Shown here: in pieces, positions 12,901 to 27,100 of the stretch
Layout: every line of letters starts with the position of its first letter
Numbering within the stretch: the first letter of the stretch is position 1
Assembly: GCA_026874595.1 (NCBI GenBank)
Contig: CM049313.1
Coordinates: 66,034,159 to 66,098,158 of the forward strand
Direction: 5' to 3'
DNA length: 64,000 nucleotides
Origin: Sipunculus nudus
Lineage: Eukaryota; Annelida; Sipuncula; Golfingiida; Sipunculidae
The notes under the pieces: model-generated
Told to the model about the DNA's origin: nothing
Database searches by the model: none
What the model saw: only the letters and a program-made list of their open reading frames with translations
Made by a program: the position numbers and the translations under genes

Positions 12901-15362
12901 GGTCCTCTGAGAACCATTGTCAAACCACATCTAGTTTTACTTGTCTCATACATGCATTTATGGATCGTAACTGCAATTTAGCAAAGCAATACAAACTGGT
13001 GGCAGTATGTGCCACTTATGATAAATCATATCTTGTAATATGTAATATATGTCATCAATATATCTAATACTTATAAAAGGAATTCGGTTCATGTCTGTCA
13101 GCAATGTTCTCTAAAATCTCGATGTGTACTATAGTGTGCCATACATCATTTTAAAGGTTATTATCCCCGCAGTGACATAGGTGATATGAGAATAAATAAT
13201 TTTAAATGTACATATAATTTTGAGTGATTTTCCTGTTTTTACTGACTTGCACGGACGTTAGACCGAGCACAGACGAACTGCCTTGGGCAATGACCGGAAT
13301 ACGTGCATCATGGTCACTCAACCTCAGACTATTGTTCATATGAATAACGCTTGCTTTCAGTGAGGGTTTGAGCCTGTCGGTCCCTAAATTTGAACGAGGC
13401 TCTCACTCACGTGCGTGGTCAGTAAAAGAGAAAAACACATGTTTCTCGCTTTATGAAATGGAGAGTTCAGCACAGGAGGTTTAATGACAAAACCTAATTC
13501 AAGGTCCCAATTTCAGGAACAGATGTAGGGTGGGGTGGAGTGGGGTGGAGTGGTGTCGGGGGTTTCAGGCCTCAAAATTTGTCTGATACGATGAAAAAAA
13601 ATGTTGTGGTGGCTGAAAATGGGATACGGACTGTCTGCATGGAGTCCCTTTGGGTGCTATTCTGCTACTTACGAGGAATGCATATTTCTGTTTCTTTCTT
13701 CAAAAACAGTTTCCTTGCAACGTACATTTAATTAATCTTCACGTGTTCCTCACATCAACCAAATCTTAAACGTCCAACCATAGAATCCAGTCAAATATCA
13801 TCGAAAACTTGATACTCCCGCGTCTCATTCCGGTTCGCAATGTAAACATCATCACTGACTAGGTCTTCAAGGTAAACATACCAGGGTATGACTTTCTTGC
13901 GAAAAGGACAGCCCAACAAAATAAATGTTAAAAATATTTATACATATCTTATTGAGACAGTTTCCCACTGAAAACCTATATTTTCTGTTAATTTTTAGAA
14001 TAAAAAAAATGAGCCAACATTCCTCATCTCAGTGAATATATCTCCCCAGCCCCGGTAACTAGCTCGGTATACCGGATTTATCAGCTAGTAAGTTATATAG
14101 CCAATCATTTTATGGCAGTATTTTAAAATTTTATTTTAAAATACATATTATACATAGTATACATATTTACTGCCAACAGTTACTGAATGTAAACTCCATT
14201 AACAGACATGAAGACTTGAAAACCATGCTTGACAGTAACAAGGACAACCTCAAGCTGGAGGCCATGAAGAGGATTATCGGGGTATGAGTGTTTTGACTAA
14301 GAATCAGTCCAACTTAGCTTTAGTGTTTCCAAAGTCCTGACTGATATATTCTGTAACCTACTGGTTGATTTACTATTTAAATACCAGGTGGCAGGTGGTA
14401 GCAACTGAAATTGACATTCTTTGCCAAATAAAACCTGACCCATTTGAAGTAAGAAGCCAAGACGTGTTCACACTATACAGGGTCTTAATAACTCAAATAT
14501 TTGATTAATGATGGTATAGAATTTTTCATCTTTGTGTATATATTATTATGTAAAACAGGAATACTTGGGACAGGTCATTTTATAATGCTAATCTTCCATC
14601 ATATACTGTCATGTTACATGTGTTTGTAATAATACATGCGCCTGTATTTGTTGCTAGTGGTGTAAAAGTTGTTGCATATTTTGAAATTAATTTCTAAATA
14701 ACTTGCCAGACATGTATGGTTAAGGGTTTCTTTATTTAACTGTTTTATGAGCACCAGTTTTTTAATAGGCCTATATTACTGTCTTTAGTAAAATGTGCTA
14801 CAGGGTCAACATATTGTATTATTCTGTTTTTCAGATGGTGGCCAAAGGAAAAGATGCCTCAGATTTGTTCCCAGCAGTTGTGAAAAATGTGGTCTCCAAA
14901 AATATTGAGGTACCTGTTCCTGTTTCTAATGTTCATACCCTTCTTAGCCATCAAAAATTGTCATATATTACACATTTTTTACTCATCATTTGTAGCAGCT
15001 GGAACTCATGTTTCAGCCTGTACAAATTTTCTATCAGGTTACTTTACAGAATTCTCTGCTATACTTGAAATAAAGGGAAATCATAAAAAATGAGCGTCAC
15101 TTTTTATACCCTTTTTTTTATAGATTTGTTTTTTTTTTCAGGTGAAGAAGCTGGTGTATGTGTACCTGACCAGGTATGCTGAGGAACAACAGGACCTTGC
15201 TCTGCTGTCAATCAGCACATTCCAGAGAGCCCTCAAGGTAATACTTATCAGTAATAAAGTCCTGCCTTCTGATTGATTTCTTTGTTCAAATTATCAATCT
15301 GTCCTTCAAGGAAGAAGTAATTGATATGTTTTTCATTCTCTCTGTCTGTGTCTGTCTGTCTG

Positions 15363-15443
<81 letters not shown>

Positions 15444-18064
15444 TAGCTTTTCATGTAAAAGTTTTAGTTGCACTATTTTTATTTTATTGTTTAATTTATT
15501 GTTAATTTATTGAAAGGCCATTGTAAGTAAAAATGCACAAAAAACAATTGCACTCCCATGTGTAAGCCTAATGTTGTCAGAAGGGACTCTGTGTGCAGGT
15601 TTGCTGGGCTAAATATGGTGTTTAAAACTGTGATATACCAGAAAGACAGTACATATTTTATTGTGATATTTCTTTATCCAGGATCCTAACCAGCTGATCA
15701 GAGCAAGTGCTCTGCGTGTCCTGTCCAGCATCCGTGTCCACATGATAGTACCAATTATGATGCTAGCAATTAAAGAGGCAGTGATGGACATGTCCCCATA
15801 TGTCCGCAAGACAGCTGCTCATGCAATTCCGAAGCTGTACAGGTAAGTTTACAAATGATTCAAGATTGTATAACTGTTATTTGATATTACTGGCTGAATA
15901 CAGTGTTACAAATGTAAAGTGAGTACTGGTACCATTATCTGTTGTAGGTAAACCCCTTATGTAAAAACTGTAAAAAGGCTTTGTTTCTGGCCAAATTTAG
16001 GGATGTCATATATATATATTGATGATTGGACAATAGGCATTAGCAAGGAGTTCTGAAGAATGGGGTATCATAATGCAGTTTTCATCACATCATGTGAGTT
16101 TGGGACATACTCTTCCTCAAATGTACAGCAGATAGTGAATTCTTATTAGGCTCTAAAGTTTGTTGTTTCCCATCCATATAAAACTGATGGCAGATTTATA
16201 TTTTGTGATGTAGTTTGGACCCAGAACAGAAGGATGTGTTGATTGAGGTCATTGAGAAGTTGTTGGCGGACAAGACAACAGTGAGTATAAACCTGTTCTG
16301 ATGAATTTCATATAGTTGTATCTTGTCTCTTGTGAACCTAAATATTTCTTTTTAAAATAATATATAAATAATTACATTAATATATGAATGTATATAATAA
16401 TAAATAATATATATATTTAATATAAGCTGCAGGGCTTTTATTTCCATGATGTAGTAAAACTGCATTTAGTAAATTGCAAAATTGCTCCAGTGCCCCCTCT
16501 TATGCTGTGTGTTTTGGAAAATCAAGAACCTGTATTCCTTTCACAGGATGGGTGTTGTCACCTTATATTATTAAATGACTAGCTGATAGACCCGGTATAC
16601 CGGGCTTATTACCGGGGTTTGGGATATTTATTAACTGAGATGTGAAATGTTGGCTCATTTTTTTTATTCTAAAAATTAACAGAAAATATAGGTTTTCAGT
16701 GGGAAACTGTCTTCATAAGATATGTATAAACATTTGGCACGACTGCAGAATAACTCGCGCACCTTTCTGATGCACAACACTTCTGTGAACAGAAAACGTT
16801 TCTATGTACAGCTGCTTGTATCTTAATTTTGCCACTTACTTTTAAATTACATGAATCCTTAACATCATACAGTCCGTCCGTATAAACTCATAATCTGGTA
16901 GAGACAGTGCGTGAGTGATCCAGCAGTCGCTCCAATATTTTTTAAATTTATTTTGTGGTTCTGTCCTCATGGCATTAAATTTATACCCTGGTATGTTTAC
17001 CTTAATGACCTGGCCAGTGATGGTGTTGATATTGCGAACCGGAATGAGACGCGGGGGCATTCAGGTTTCGATGATATTTGACTGGATTCTTTGGCTGGAC
17101 GTATAAAGGTTAGGTTGATGTGAGGAACACATGAAAGATTTATTAAATGTACGTTGCATGGAAACTGTTCCTGAAGAAAGAAACAGAAATATGCACACCT
17201 CGTAAGTAGGAGAAGTGGACCCAAAGGGACTCCATGCAGAGGGTCCGTATTCATTTTCAACCGCCGCAATGTTTTTTTTTCATTGTACCAGACAAATTTT
17301 GAGGCCTGAAACCCCAGACACCACTCCACCCCACCCCACGCCTGTTCCTGAAATTGGGACCTTGAATAAGGTTTCTTTCATTAATCCTCCTGGGTTGAAC
17401 TCTCCATTTCATAAAGCGAGAAACATGTGTATTTCTCTTTTACTGACCACGCACGTGGGTATCCCTCATTGAAAGCAAGCGTTATTCATATGAACAATAG
17501 TCCTTAGTGTTAGAGGATTAGTGACCTCGAAGCACGCATTCCGGAGATTGTCGAAGGCAGTTCGGCTGGGCTCGGTAAAAAAACGGAAAAATCACTCAAA
17601 ATTATATGTATATTAAAAATTATTTATTTTCATATCGCCTATGTCACTGCGGGGATAATAACCTTTAAAATGATGTATGGTACAATATTGTACACAGCGC
17701 GGTTTTAGAGAACATTGCGAACAAACGTGAACTGAATTCCTTTTATAAGTATTAGATACATAATGAACATAAGTTATATGTGGAATGTTTTCGTAGTAAC
17801 CTCAAGGACCATGTTTTTTCAGCTTGTCGCAGGGAGTGCTATCCAAGCGTTTGAGGAAGTGTGCCCGGAGCGAATTGATCTTATTCATAAGAATTACCGT
17901 AAACTATGTAATCTGCTGGTGGATGTAGAGGAGTGGGGTCAGGTTGTCATCATCAACATGCTCACTCGTTACTGTAGATCACAGTTTGTCAACCCTAACC
18001 AGGAGGTCAGTACTCATGGGATGTATGATGATGAAAGGCATAAATGCAAATGTTATACCACATA

Positions 18065-18117
<53 letters not shown>

Positions 18118-21100
18118 TTAATTTTAGCAAGCAAAGGAACAATGTAGCTCTACCTCTGTTTATTGCCACCATTTATGTTTCTATGCAATTGGAACATATC
18201 CTGGCAAGCGATGACAGTAGATCGAGGGCACATACATGAAAATTTGACAGCTCCCACAGGGTTTTTTTTATACATACAAAAAAAAAATAAAAATGGATAC
18301 ACAACAATTTGGAGATTAAGAATCTATTACAATTTAAAGGGTTGTAATTAAATGTATTGATGATTTCATGCATTGTAACACCCTTAATAAGTCCAATGTT
18401 AGACTATTTTTACATGTATTGAAAGTCATCTGAATCATGACATATATTGCCACATGTAGTTTTACATATATCACCCTACCCTGCAGTATAGTTAGCAAAG
18501 AAGTCATCTGTTCAACAAATTTCCCATTTTGTGGTTTAAATGCAAGTTTTATCTTTGTGGCTAATGATCAGTTTTGTTTTGGCTTCAGGCTGTGTCACTG
18601 GTTATATGTCTTTTTACACCAAGCCATATTGTTGGTTGTGTTCCTTGAATTGTCAAACTTTCTTATATAAGGCTATGTTACTTGTTCTAAAGTATACTCT
18701 GTTCCAACATTCCTGTCCACCTGATTTTTCATGATAATTCTTTCAAATATATTTTGTTTGCCACAACAAATTAGCTTTCATCAAAGGAAGTAATGTGGCG
18801 ATTTACGATGATTAAATAAATAAGCATGAAATAAAAATATATTGACATTGTGACACCTGGACAGTGTTGGGCTGTGTAGAAAGAGGTACAAAAAATGAAA
18901 GTAAGCTTTAGTACATAATAGAAAATTTTCATGAAAAAACAGGTGGAAAGAGGTGGTGGGATGGAGTACAGTTAATTGATATACTGCTCTACAGGATGGA
19001 GTTGAAGTTGATGAAGATAAACACTTTTATGACTCGGATGATTCTGACAAACACCAGGATGATCCTGCCCCAAAGAAAAAGCCCTACATGATGGACGCTG
19101 ATCATCGCTTGTTGCTGCGGACTTGTAAACCGCTGCTTAATAGCAGAAATGCTGCTGTAAGTCTTGTTAATGAAGTATCTATCAATGTGACTGCTTTTCC
19201 TAATGTATGGTACTTCTGCCATGCACCAAACCCGTGTTTTTGGCACATGTGCAGCCTGTTTCTATTTTAGCCATTTACTGAAGTGATACCAGTTTCTTTT
19301 CTTGTTTTCTGCTGTGTATAATTAATCAACTGTTCTACTGCATTGTGTAAGAATGTTTTCCATTCTGTTGCTTGTGTATTAATAAAAATATTTCATGATT
19401 TTGAAAATTATATTTATACATTTTTCATACATTTCTTGGAATCTGGTGAAAAGTTTACTCTACCATAAGGTAATTTTTTGTTGTTGTTTTGTCAAGTCAA
19501 GGATTAGCGTTCCTTTGCCTTCACAAGTAAATAGGAAATTACATGTAAATTTTTGTAAAATTGCAAATATAGCTGTTACAAAAACAAAATTGTTGGTGTA
19601 CTTTATGATATATTAGTACTCTACCTATAGTTCTAAAGTTTTTCATTTTGATTGAAATTATTCTTTTTCAGTATATAAATTTACCCATGAAATTTAAGAT
19701 GTTCTTAAGATTTTAAGTAAGTATGGTTCCAATTTTAAACATTTATAACACTGTTATAAGGTATTCCCCTTATCCTTATGCAAACAAAACATTCAAATGA
19801 GCATTTGAAATTTCATTTTGATAAATATTTTCTAATTTGCCACAGACTGTGATGGCTGTGGCTCAGCTGTATCATCACTGTGCACCAAAATCTGAGGTTG
19901 GGCTGGTGGCCAAAGCCCTAGTCAGGCTTCTCCGCAGCCACAAGTAAGTTGCCATTTTAGAATCAATTTTATTGGTTAAACACAGCAAATTCTGCAATGC
20001 ATGGGCAGCGTTTGCATTTCAGAAACACCATATTGTTCACATCTTGTAAAAATGCATCACAAAATAAACAGTTTTGTTTCCAAGTTTTAGCTAGATACTT
20101 TGTTGATATTGCATGTAAATAGTAATATCCAAGTTAGTATATATCATGTCCTCTATCAATGTTTTGTATATACTAGAATAAGGATAGCAGAAATTCTTCA
20201 GTTAAAAAAAAAACTTGTTGAAGTTTTCTTTTTTCAAAGTCTGTCAAATGCATTTAGTCCATTAGATATCAGACTAAAGAGATAATCTATCAGATAATAG
20301 GGCATGAAAGGTTGTATGGTGGCTAAATGTATATTTATCAATATTAGGGCTAGGTATTGGTCAGCCTATTCTGGTACAATATGTATAGCAATATATTTAA
20401 GGTGATGGCCGATATATACTGAAGATATGCTTAATATTTTTCAACATTTTTTGTAAACAAATAAAAATGAACATAATATTAATCTGTCATTGTGATGGAA
20501 GCACCAAGAACTGTATATACATTCCTTATGCAGTCAATCATACGGCAATGTGTGATCCTATTTAAGTCTTAAAAGGTAAAATAAGAATTAAAAGTAGCTT
20601 AAGCTTTGCTAATAACTCCAATTATAGCTTAGGTAAGGGTTGTATGACATTTCTATATATTTGGGAGTTGTTTGATGCTTCATAGATATGACGATGCAGC
20701 ATGGATATAGTACCAGTAACTGTGTTGATGTGGAGTATCAATATGTATTGATATATATGTATATTGATACAGCCCTAATCAATAATAAATCATTTTCAGA
20801 GAGGTCCAGTTCATTGTCCTGAGCAACATCGCCACCATGTCTATCAAGAGAAAGGCAAGTACATTTATTTTATTAGGTTATCTTAATTCTATGTAGGTAA
20901 CACCCAGCTAACACAAAAACCTTTATGCTAAAACAATATTTGTCAGGGTGAGTGTTGGTGTAAAGCATCTATGTCAAGCCATCATGTGAACACCTATGAC
21001 CAAAAAATGCTATTGCCATGTCATTTTTGTGGTCAACAGGTAAATTCTTTAAAAACTACCTTGTCTAAAGTCCTTAGATCTCAGGCTAACCTTTGAAGAC

Positions 21101-24100
21101 CATTTGTTGAAATTGTGCAATTAAACTAATTAGCCTGTCAAATGCCTGCACCGGAGCTATCAGGTTTCCCAGGTAGAATTTTAAACTTAAAGAAAATATT
21201 GTTGTTTAATTTTGTGAAATAAAGATGCCTAAAGATAACTGCAGATAATTATAAATTCATTTTCTATATCTTATGCTCCCTTTTTATATGCCAGTCTAAG
21301 GTGGTATGTATTATGGTATACCCAAGGTCAGCTTGTCTGTAAACCTTCACTGTTGCCGAGATAACACACCGCGGCTTGGTTTCACAAAATTCACCATAAC
21401 TTAGTTATTAACTACTTGCCAACAGATTATCTCGCTTGAGTTAGATTATAGGCAAAATCCACGCATAATGCGGACAGAGGTCACCAGGCTACTTTGTGGT
21501 GTTGCCATGATAACTTGAAAGGATTATGATGGATTTTGATAAACCTCTGTTGAAATATTAATCGCTTAATATAAATATCGTGATATAATATCTTGCCTCA
21601 GTTCAATTTCCAGCAAAATCCATACATATTTAATCAGTCAGAGGTCACCAGGCATTGGTGGTGTTGTGATGACTTACCAAAAATCTTATGGATTTTAATG
21701 AAACTCATGAATATTAACCAATACAGTTTCACTCCTGTATTTCATTCTTAGCAAAGTTCAAGCATATTAAATGAGGTCAGAGGTCACAAGATACATGGGA
21801 CAGGCATATTATGCACCATCATGTGTTATAACAACATGATTTTAAGATGCTTTTTGTGTAATTCATAATAGTTGTTTTGTCTTTCATAGGGGATGTTTGA
21901 ACCATACCTGAAGAGTTTTTATGTCAGAGCTAATGATCCCACACAGTGTAAGCTACTTAAGGTAAGATTATTCAAGAAAATCTAGTGTGTTCTGTCCATG
22001 AAACCTTTGTTCAAGAAGGTCTAGTATACATAGTGTGATCATATTTTATCATAGAAATAAAAAAAAAATACTTAACAATATTCTGTGAATATCCAAAACT
22101 GATGGCAGTTGATGTAACACTTGTTTTCTTAACAGGTCCTGTATCTGTTTTCTCACAATCTATGTACTTATAGGAAAATTAGGTCAAACACAAGATAATT
22201 TGCTGTGTTGTCAGAAAATGAGCTCTTGCTTGATAGGTTTCATAAACAAAATACAGGACCAGTTTTGATTCAAGAGGAGGAATTGACAAGGCTCTAGTCT
22301 GTTCCACTGCCCCTGTCCACCTGATTTTTTTGTGATTATCTCCAGGTAAGACAAATTGACAAATAGATTTTTCCACCAATTGCAGAAAGAGGAAAATGCA
22401 TAATTTTTGGTTCCCTACCTGCTTATGATATAAATATTATTCACTTTATGGCCTGGTTGACATGTCTCCTATATATCCGTGTTCCATAACATCCCTAACA
22501 ATTGACCATTGTTTAACGTACTTGGATAAGGATATAAAGTAATGTGACGTAACAGTGAAGCGCGTGCATGAGGAGAATTCAAATCTCACTGTAAATAGGG
22601 GTTGGCAGCTCTTGATAATTGGTCCCATAATTATGGGTGCCTCTTTTGTGCATTATGTAAATTATGACATCATCTCTGTTCCCTGCTATGAACATTTCAA
22701 AGGTTGGTGGTAAGATGGTAGTTTCCCATTAAATGGTTATGATTTATTTAGAGGAAAATGATTAAAGATACCCTATTTTTTCTAAAATAGTGAAATACAC
22801 ATTTTCCTATTTCTGCCCTATAGCTAGGGGCAAGAATGTTGTTCTTAGACTTGCAAATAAAAAAAAATTGATATAAAGGATGGACAGGAGTGGTGGAATG
22901 GACTGTAGACCCTTTCAAATTTCAGTTCAGATTCAGATATATGGGCACATACAGCAGGATTGTATTGCTTTTAGGGAGGAAGTTTGCTTTACCAAATGTT
23001 GTTCTATATTTAAGTGAAATGTTCTGGTGAAAACTGAGTGAGGCTGCTATTATCCCAAAGATACCCTCATTGCTTCCCCTGATGGGTGTCTTATGCTTAT
23101 TTGATCATGATGAATGTTAATAATGGTGATGATTATGATGATGATGATCAACGATGCAGCCAGTGTTAGAGGATCTACTATGTCTTGTCCCTTTCCAGTG
23201 ATTGTTTGAGGATCCACTACAGATATGTCTTGTCCTTTAGTAGCCAGTATTTGAGGATCTACTATATGTCTTGTCCTTTTACAGCCAGTGTTTGAGGATC
23301 TACTATGTCATGTCCTTGTGCATTGCAGCTTGAAATTCTGACAAATCTAGCAACAGAGACCAATATCTCCACAATCCTGAGAGAATTTCAGGTGAGAGTC
23401 AAAAATGTTAATCATTTGCAGTGATAGCTTTGTGGGTTCAGACAAATGCATGCAATATATATAATAAAAAGTCTAAATAGTAAATCTTTTCAATATGTAA
23501 TATCATTTTACCCAGAACATTAAAATTATGTCAAGACCTCCCTGTAAGGAGAAAATTTTACATCTTATCCTTACGCTGAAAGATGACACTGTGCTCTCGA
23601 TCTCCAAAGTAATGTGAGTCCATACGAAGGGCCAAGTTATTACTGAAGAACCATATTTAACCCCTTTTTCTTGGTTTTGTATTCTTGCTGATTTCAGCCT
23701 GTGAGACTATTTACAAAACACTTGTAATGATTTTTTTCTATCATGTGTAAGTCACTACCTGAATAAAGATATAAAAATTTGTGATTGAATGATTATTTTA
23801 ACCCTTTGTAGACCTATGTGACCAGCTCAGACAAGGAATTTGCAGCAGCAACCATACAGGCCATAGGTCGATGTGCTAGCAGCATCTCTGAGATCACTGA
23901 TGCTTGTCTTAATGGCCTGGTCAGCCTCATGTCCAACAGAGATGGTAAGCTCTTATGTTATGAGTTGTTACAGTGTATTTTACAATAAGCATACACCTGC
24001 TGAGCTATGCTCCAAGAGACCATGCTCTATCAGACCATGCTTTACCAGCTGTTTCATGAATTTTGAACATTCTGCCGCATGATGACAAAGAAACCACATT

Positions 24101-27100
24101 GGCCAATCAAATCCAAGGTATCAAAACTGAACATTACATAGCAGACTCACTTTTCACATGCCCGTGAATAGGAGCATATGGACCAGAACTTGTAAGATTT
24201 ACAAGCTTTTTTATGATTTGTCAGATATGTAATGGTGTTCTTGAGTTTGCTCGACTGCTGTAAAAAAAAATAGCAACATATTTGAGTTTGCTCAGGTATA
24301 CAAAGAATGTAAGTCATTTGACTGATTCAGTAGCCTTGTTCATAATTTTTTTATATGGCCTATGCCAGGTAATGCAGGTTAGGGCAGGTGGTTAAGGCAT
24401 TGCACTGCAGGTTGAAGAACCCTGGTTCCAACCCTGCCAGTGCCTGAAAGGATTACTGATGAAAATCTTGATAGAATCTCAGAGGTTTACTCTGCCTTGA
24501 TAAAGGTTATCACTTCTGAATTCACTTAACCATATACTCTATGTGACCTTAATCACATACTCATTCAATGAATAATCATGAGCAGAGCAACCAATCAAGT
24601 TATAGCTGGCAGTATAAATAGTTCCAAACAGAAAACATGTAGTCTGTACCAGTGACCCTGTCAGCTTGTTTTTCCTGGATATCTTTTATCAAAAGGAGAC
24701 AGTATACTGGTAAACAGATTAGGCCATTGGTTACAGGGTCTATTTAGCTGATTGCTGAGTGAATAATAATGTCTTGCCTTACATTGAATTTGTATGAGAC
24801 AGATTATCCAACATATGGCATGACACTTCACAGTTATTGGGATATATCCATCACTGGATAACAGAGATATAGCAATTCCAGCTGACAATGATGACGTCAG
24901 TCAGTGTGATGTCATATCTGACTGACCCTGGTGAAATCTTTCTGACATCCATGTTATCTTATAAACAGGTCTTGCAACCATTGACTTCTCTGTAGAAGCA
25001 TTTTTTTTAGCTCATTAGCCTAATTAGGTCAAAGGGGAGAAGCATAACAGCTGTGGTGGCTGGTCAATTATTCTCACCCCTATCCTTGAAAATCTTAAAT
25101 CTGAAAAGCTTAATAGTAACAACATATAATTCTTATCATATATTCACCATTGTCCTCATTTAATAGACAATGCTACCAACAGGCCCTAAACCTATGTATA
25201 TAATGAAACTAATGCATGATATATATAAACAATCCAAAATTTTGCAGTAGCTCCCTATTAAAGGGGCCAAATTACCTATCTGACCTTTATAAAACTAAGG
25301 TAATCCCTTGGAGCTTTTATGAAAATAGGCCAGAAAATGTGGATATCACTGCACACAGGTTGCTTGTTTTGTTTGTATCAACATGTATATAATATGCAGG
25401 GGCCTGCCAAAATAAAACAAATTCAACAAGACATCTGGCGGCAAGTCAGATGAGCCAGAGCTTTGCAGATGGCTTTTTGCGAGAAGTGACCTTTCTACCT
25501 CCGCATTTATGTAGCCTACCACTTTAGGTTACATATTTATCCCATTTTTCAACCAAGATATGTTTACAAACACTTTGTTGATAAACAAGTTCATATATAC
25601 TTCACAGAGGCATTATAAGAACTTTTCATAACCAGAATTACCCTCATATCATTAATATATACACAGAGGAAGCCAGAAATCACATAAATTCTTCTTCAAA
25701 AGGTAGGTGAATGGACACCTTTAAAGAGTTCAACAGATTTGTGTGTTTTATTACAGAATCAGTTGTTGGGGAGAGTGTTGTAGTGATCAAGAAACTGCTA
25801 CAGATGAGGGTAAGTTCTGTTATTGACCAACAACAGGTCTTTTTTGGTTTGATGAAACTTGAAAAAAAAAATTAAAAAATCATGGATTTAATAGAGAAAA
25901 TGGAAATGTAAAACATTTGATCTTATGACACAATTATAGCAAAGGAAATCAAACTGTGCTATATTTACTCATATTTTAATCATATAAGAAACAGACATAT
26001 TTTTTATATATTTTGAAAAATATTTTAATCTGTGTATCAGTGATAATAATCCTAAATATCAGGCATCCTTTAGAGTTTATAACTTAATTTGTGCAGACTA
26101 CATTTTCAGACTTCTTTCTAAAATAAAAAGCACCAAGGTTTAATGTATGCAGATTTGTTTTCATTCTATTCATGTCATTCAGGGCATATCTTGAAACAGG
26201 AGTCAAGAAAATGTTATGTTTTGTAGTATTATGTGTGTTCCCTAGCTTTTTTAATAAGAACAAATGTGGTAAAATGGTGAACAGTGCTGTGAAGTTGTAG
26301 AGATGTTATGATGTGTGTATTTATGTCACATGTATTGTTTTAGTCTGTAGAAACAAGCGAAGGAAAAAAATTGGCAAGTTGTATTATTTTAGAAATTCTT
26401 GTGATTTTAGGTGTGAAGGCCATATTCTGTTTTTTATGATTTACATATATATATATATATATATATAGGTATGGATGGTGATTAGTGGTTATGTGAATGA
26501 TCCCTTTCCCAAAACATTATCATTTTTGACATCCGCTTTGTTTCCATTTATTTTATTTTCATTTTTCTAATTTAAACAATGTATCTTATTGGGTCGGCTG
26601 ACTGTCGTTCATTCTTATATTAGTTATAGCAGTTGTCCCTGATCTGTTATCCTTTAAGTCAACTAATCAATCTGTTTTATCCTGGTAACCTGACCAGTCC
26701 TGTTGAATGTCCTTTGAATTATAAATTATGTGACTTATGATGATACTCTGCTATATACAGATTAAATTACATTATTGAAATACAGACTTTAGAGTCAGAC
26801 TTTTCTTAGTGTTTGAGGAATTATTCAATTAAGCTGTTTCTGGATTATTGAACTTCACATGATTATTTCCCAATTAAGAGCAATTTATGTTATATTTCAC
26901 AAGAAGGCAAAGGTTCTTTTTCTTTTTGTACTTTGTAATTATGCAGTTCAAGTGTAAGTGCATGGAGTTATGCATCTGTTCAGCCTTGATTGATATAGGT
27001 CTACCTAACATGAATATATCTGGTGACCCAATAAACAAACCTCTCTTTGAATAGTAATATCTGGGTGTAAATGTACCAACTCATTGGTATTTTCTTATGG

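Larger units (their letters stand above)
9950..14205 (+). other. AP3B intron 1 (4.3 kb) contents
   Basis: It holds an M3-type element (about 10231-11380), a tandem-core element with a nested MITE (11695-12934) and a complete Helitron (13063-14088). The acceptor of exon 2 lies 117 bases after the Helitron. The GC-richer patch at 10890-11090 with a 102-codon ORF has no recognisable product. Confidence 0.8.
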
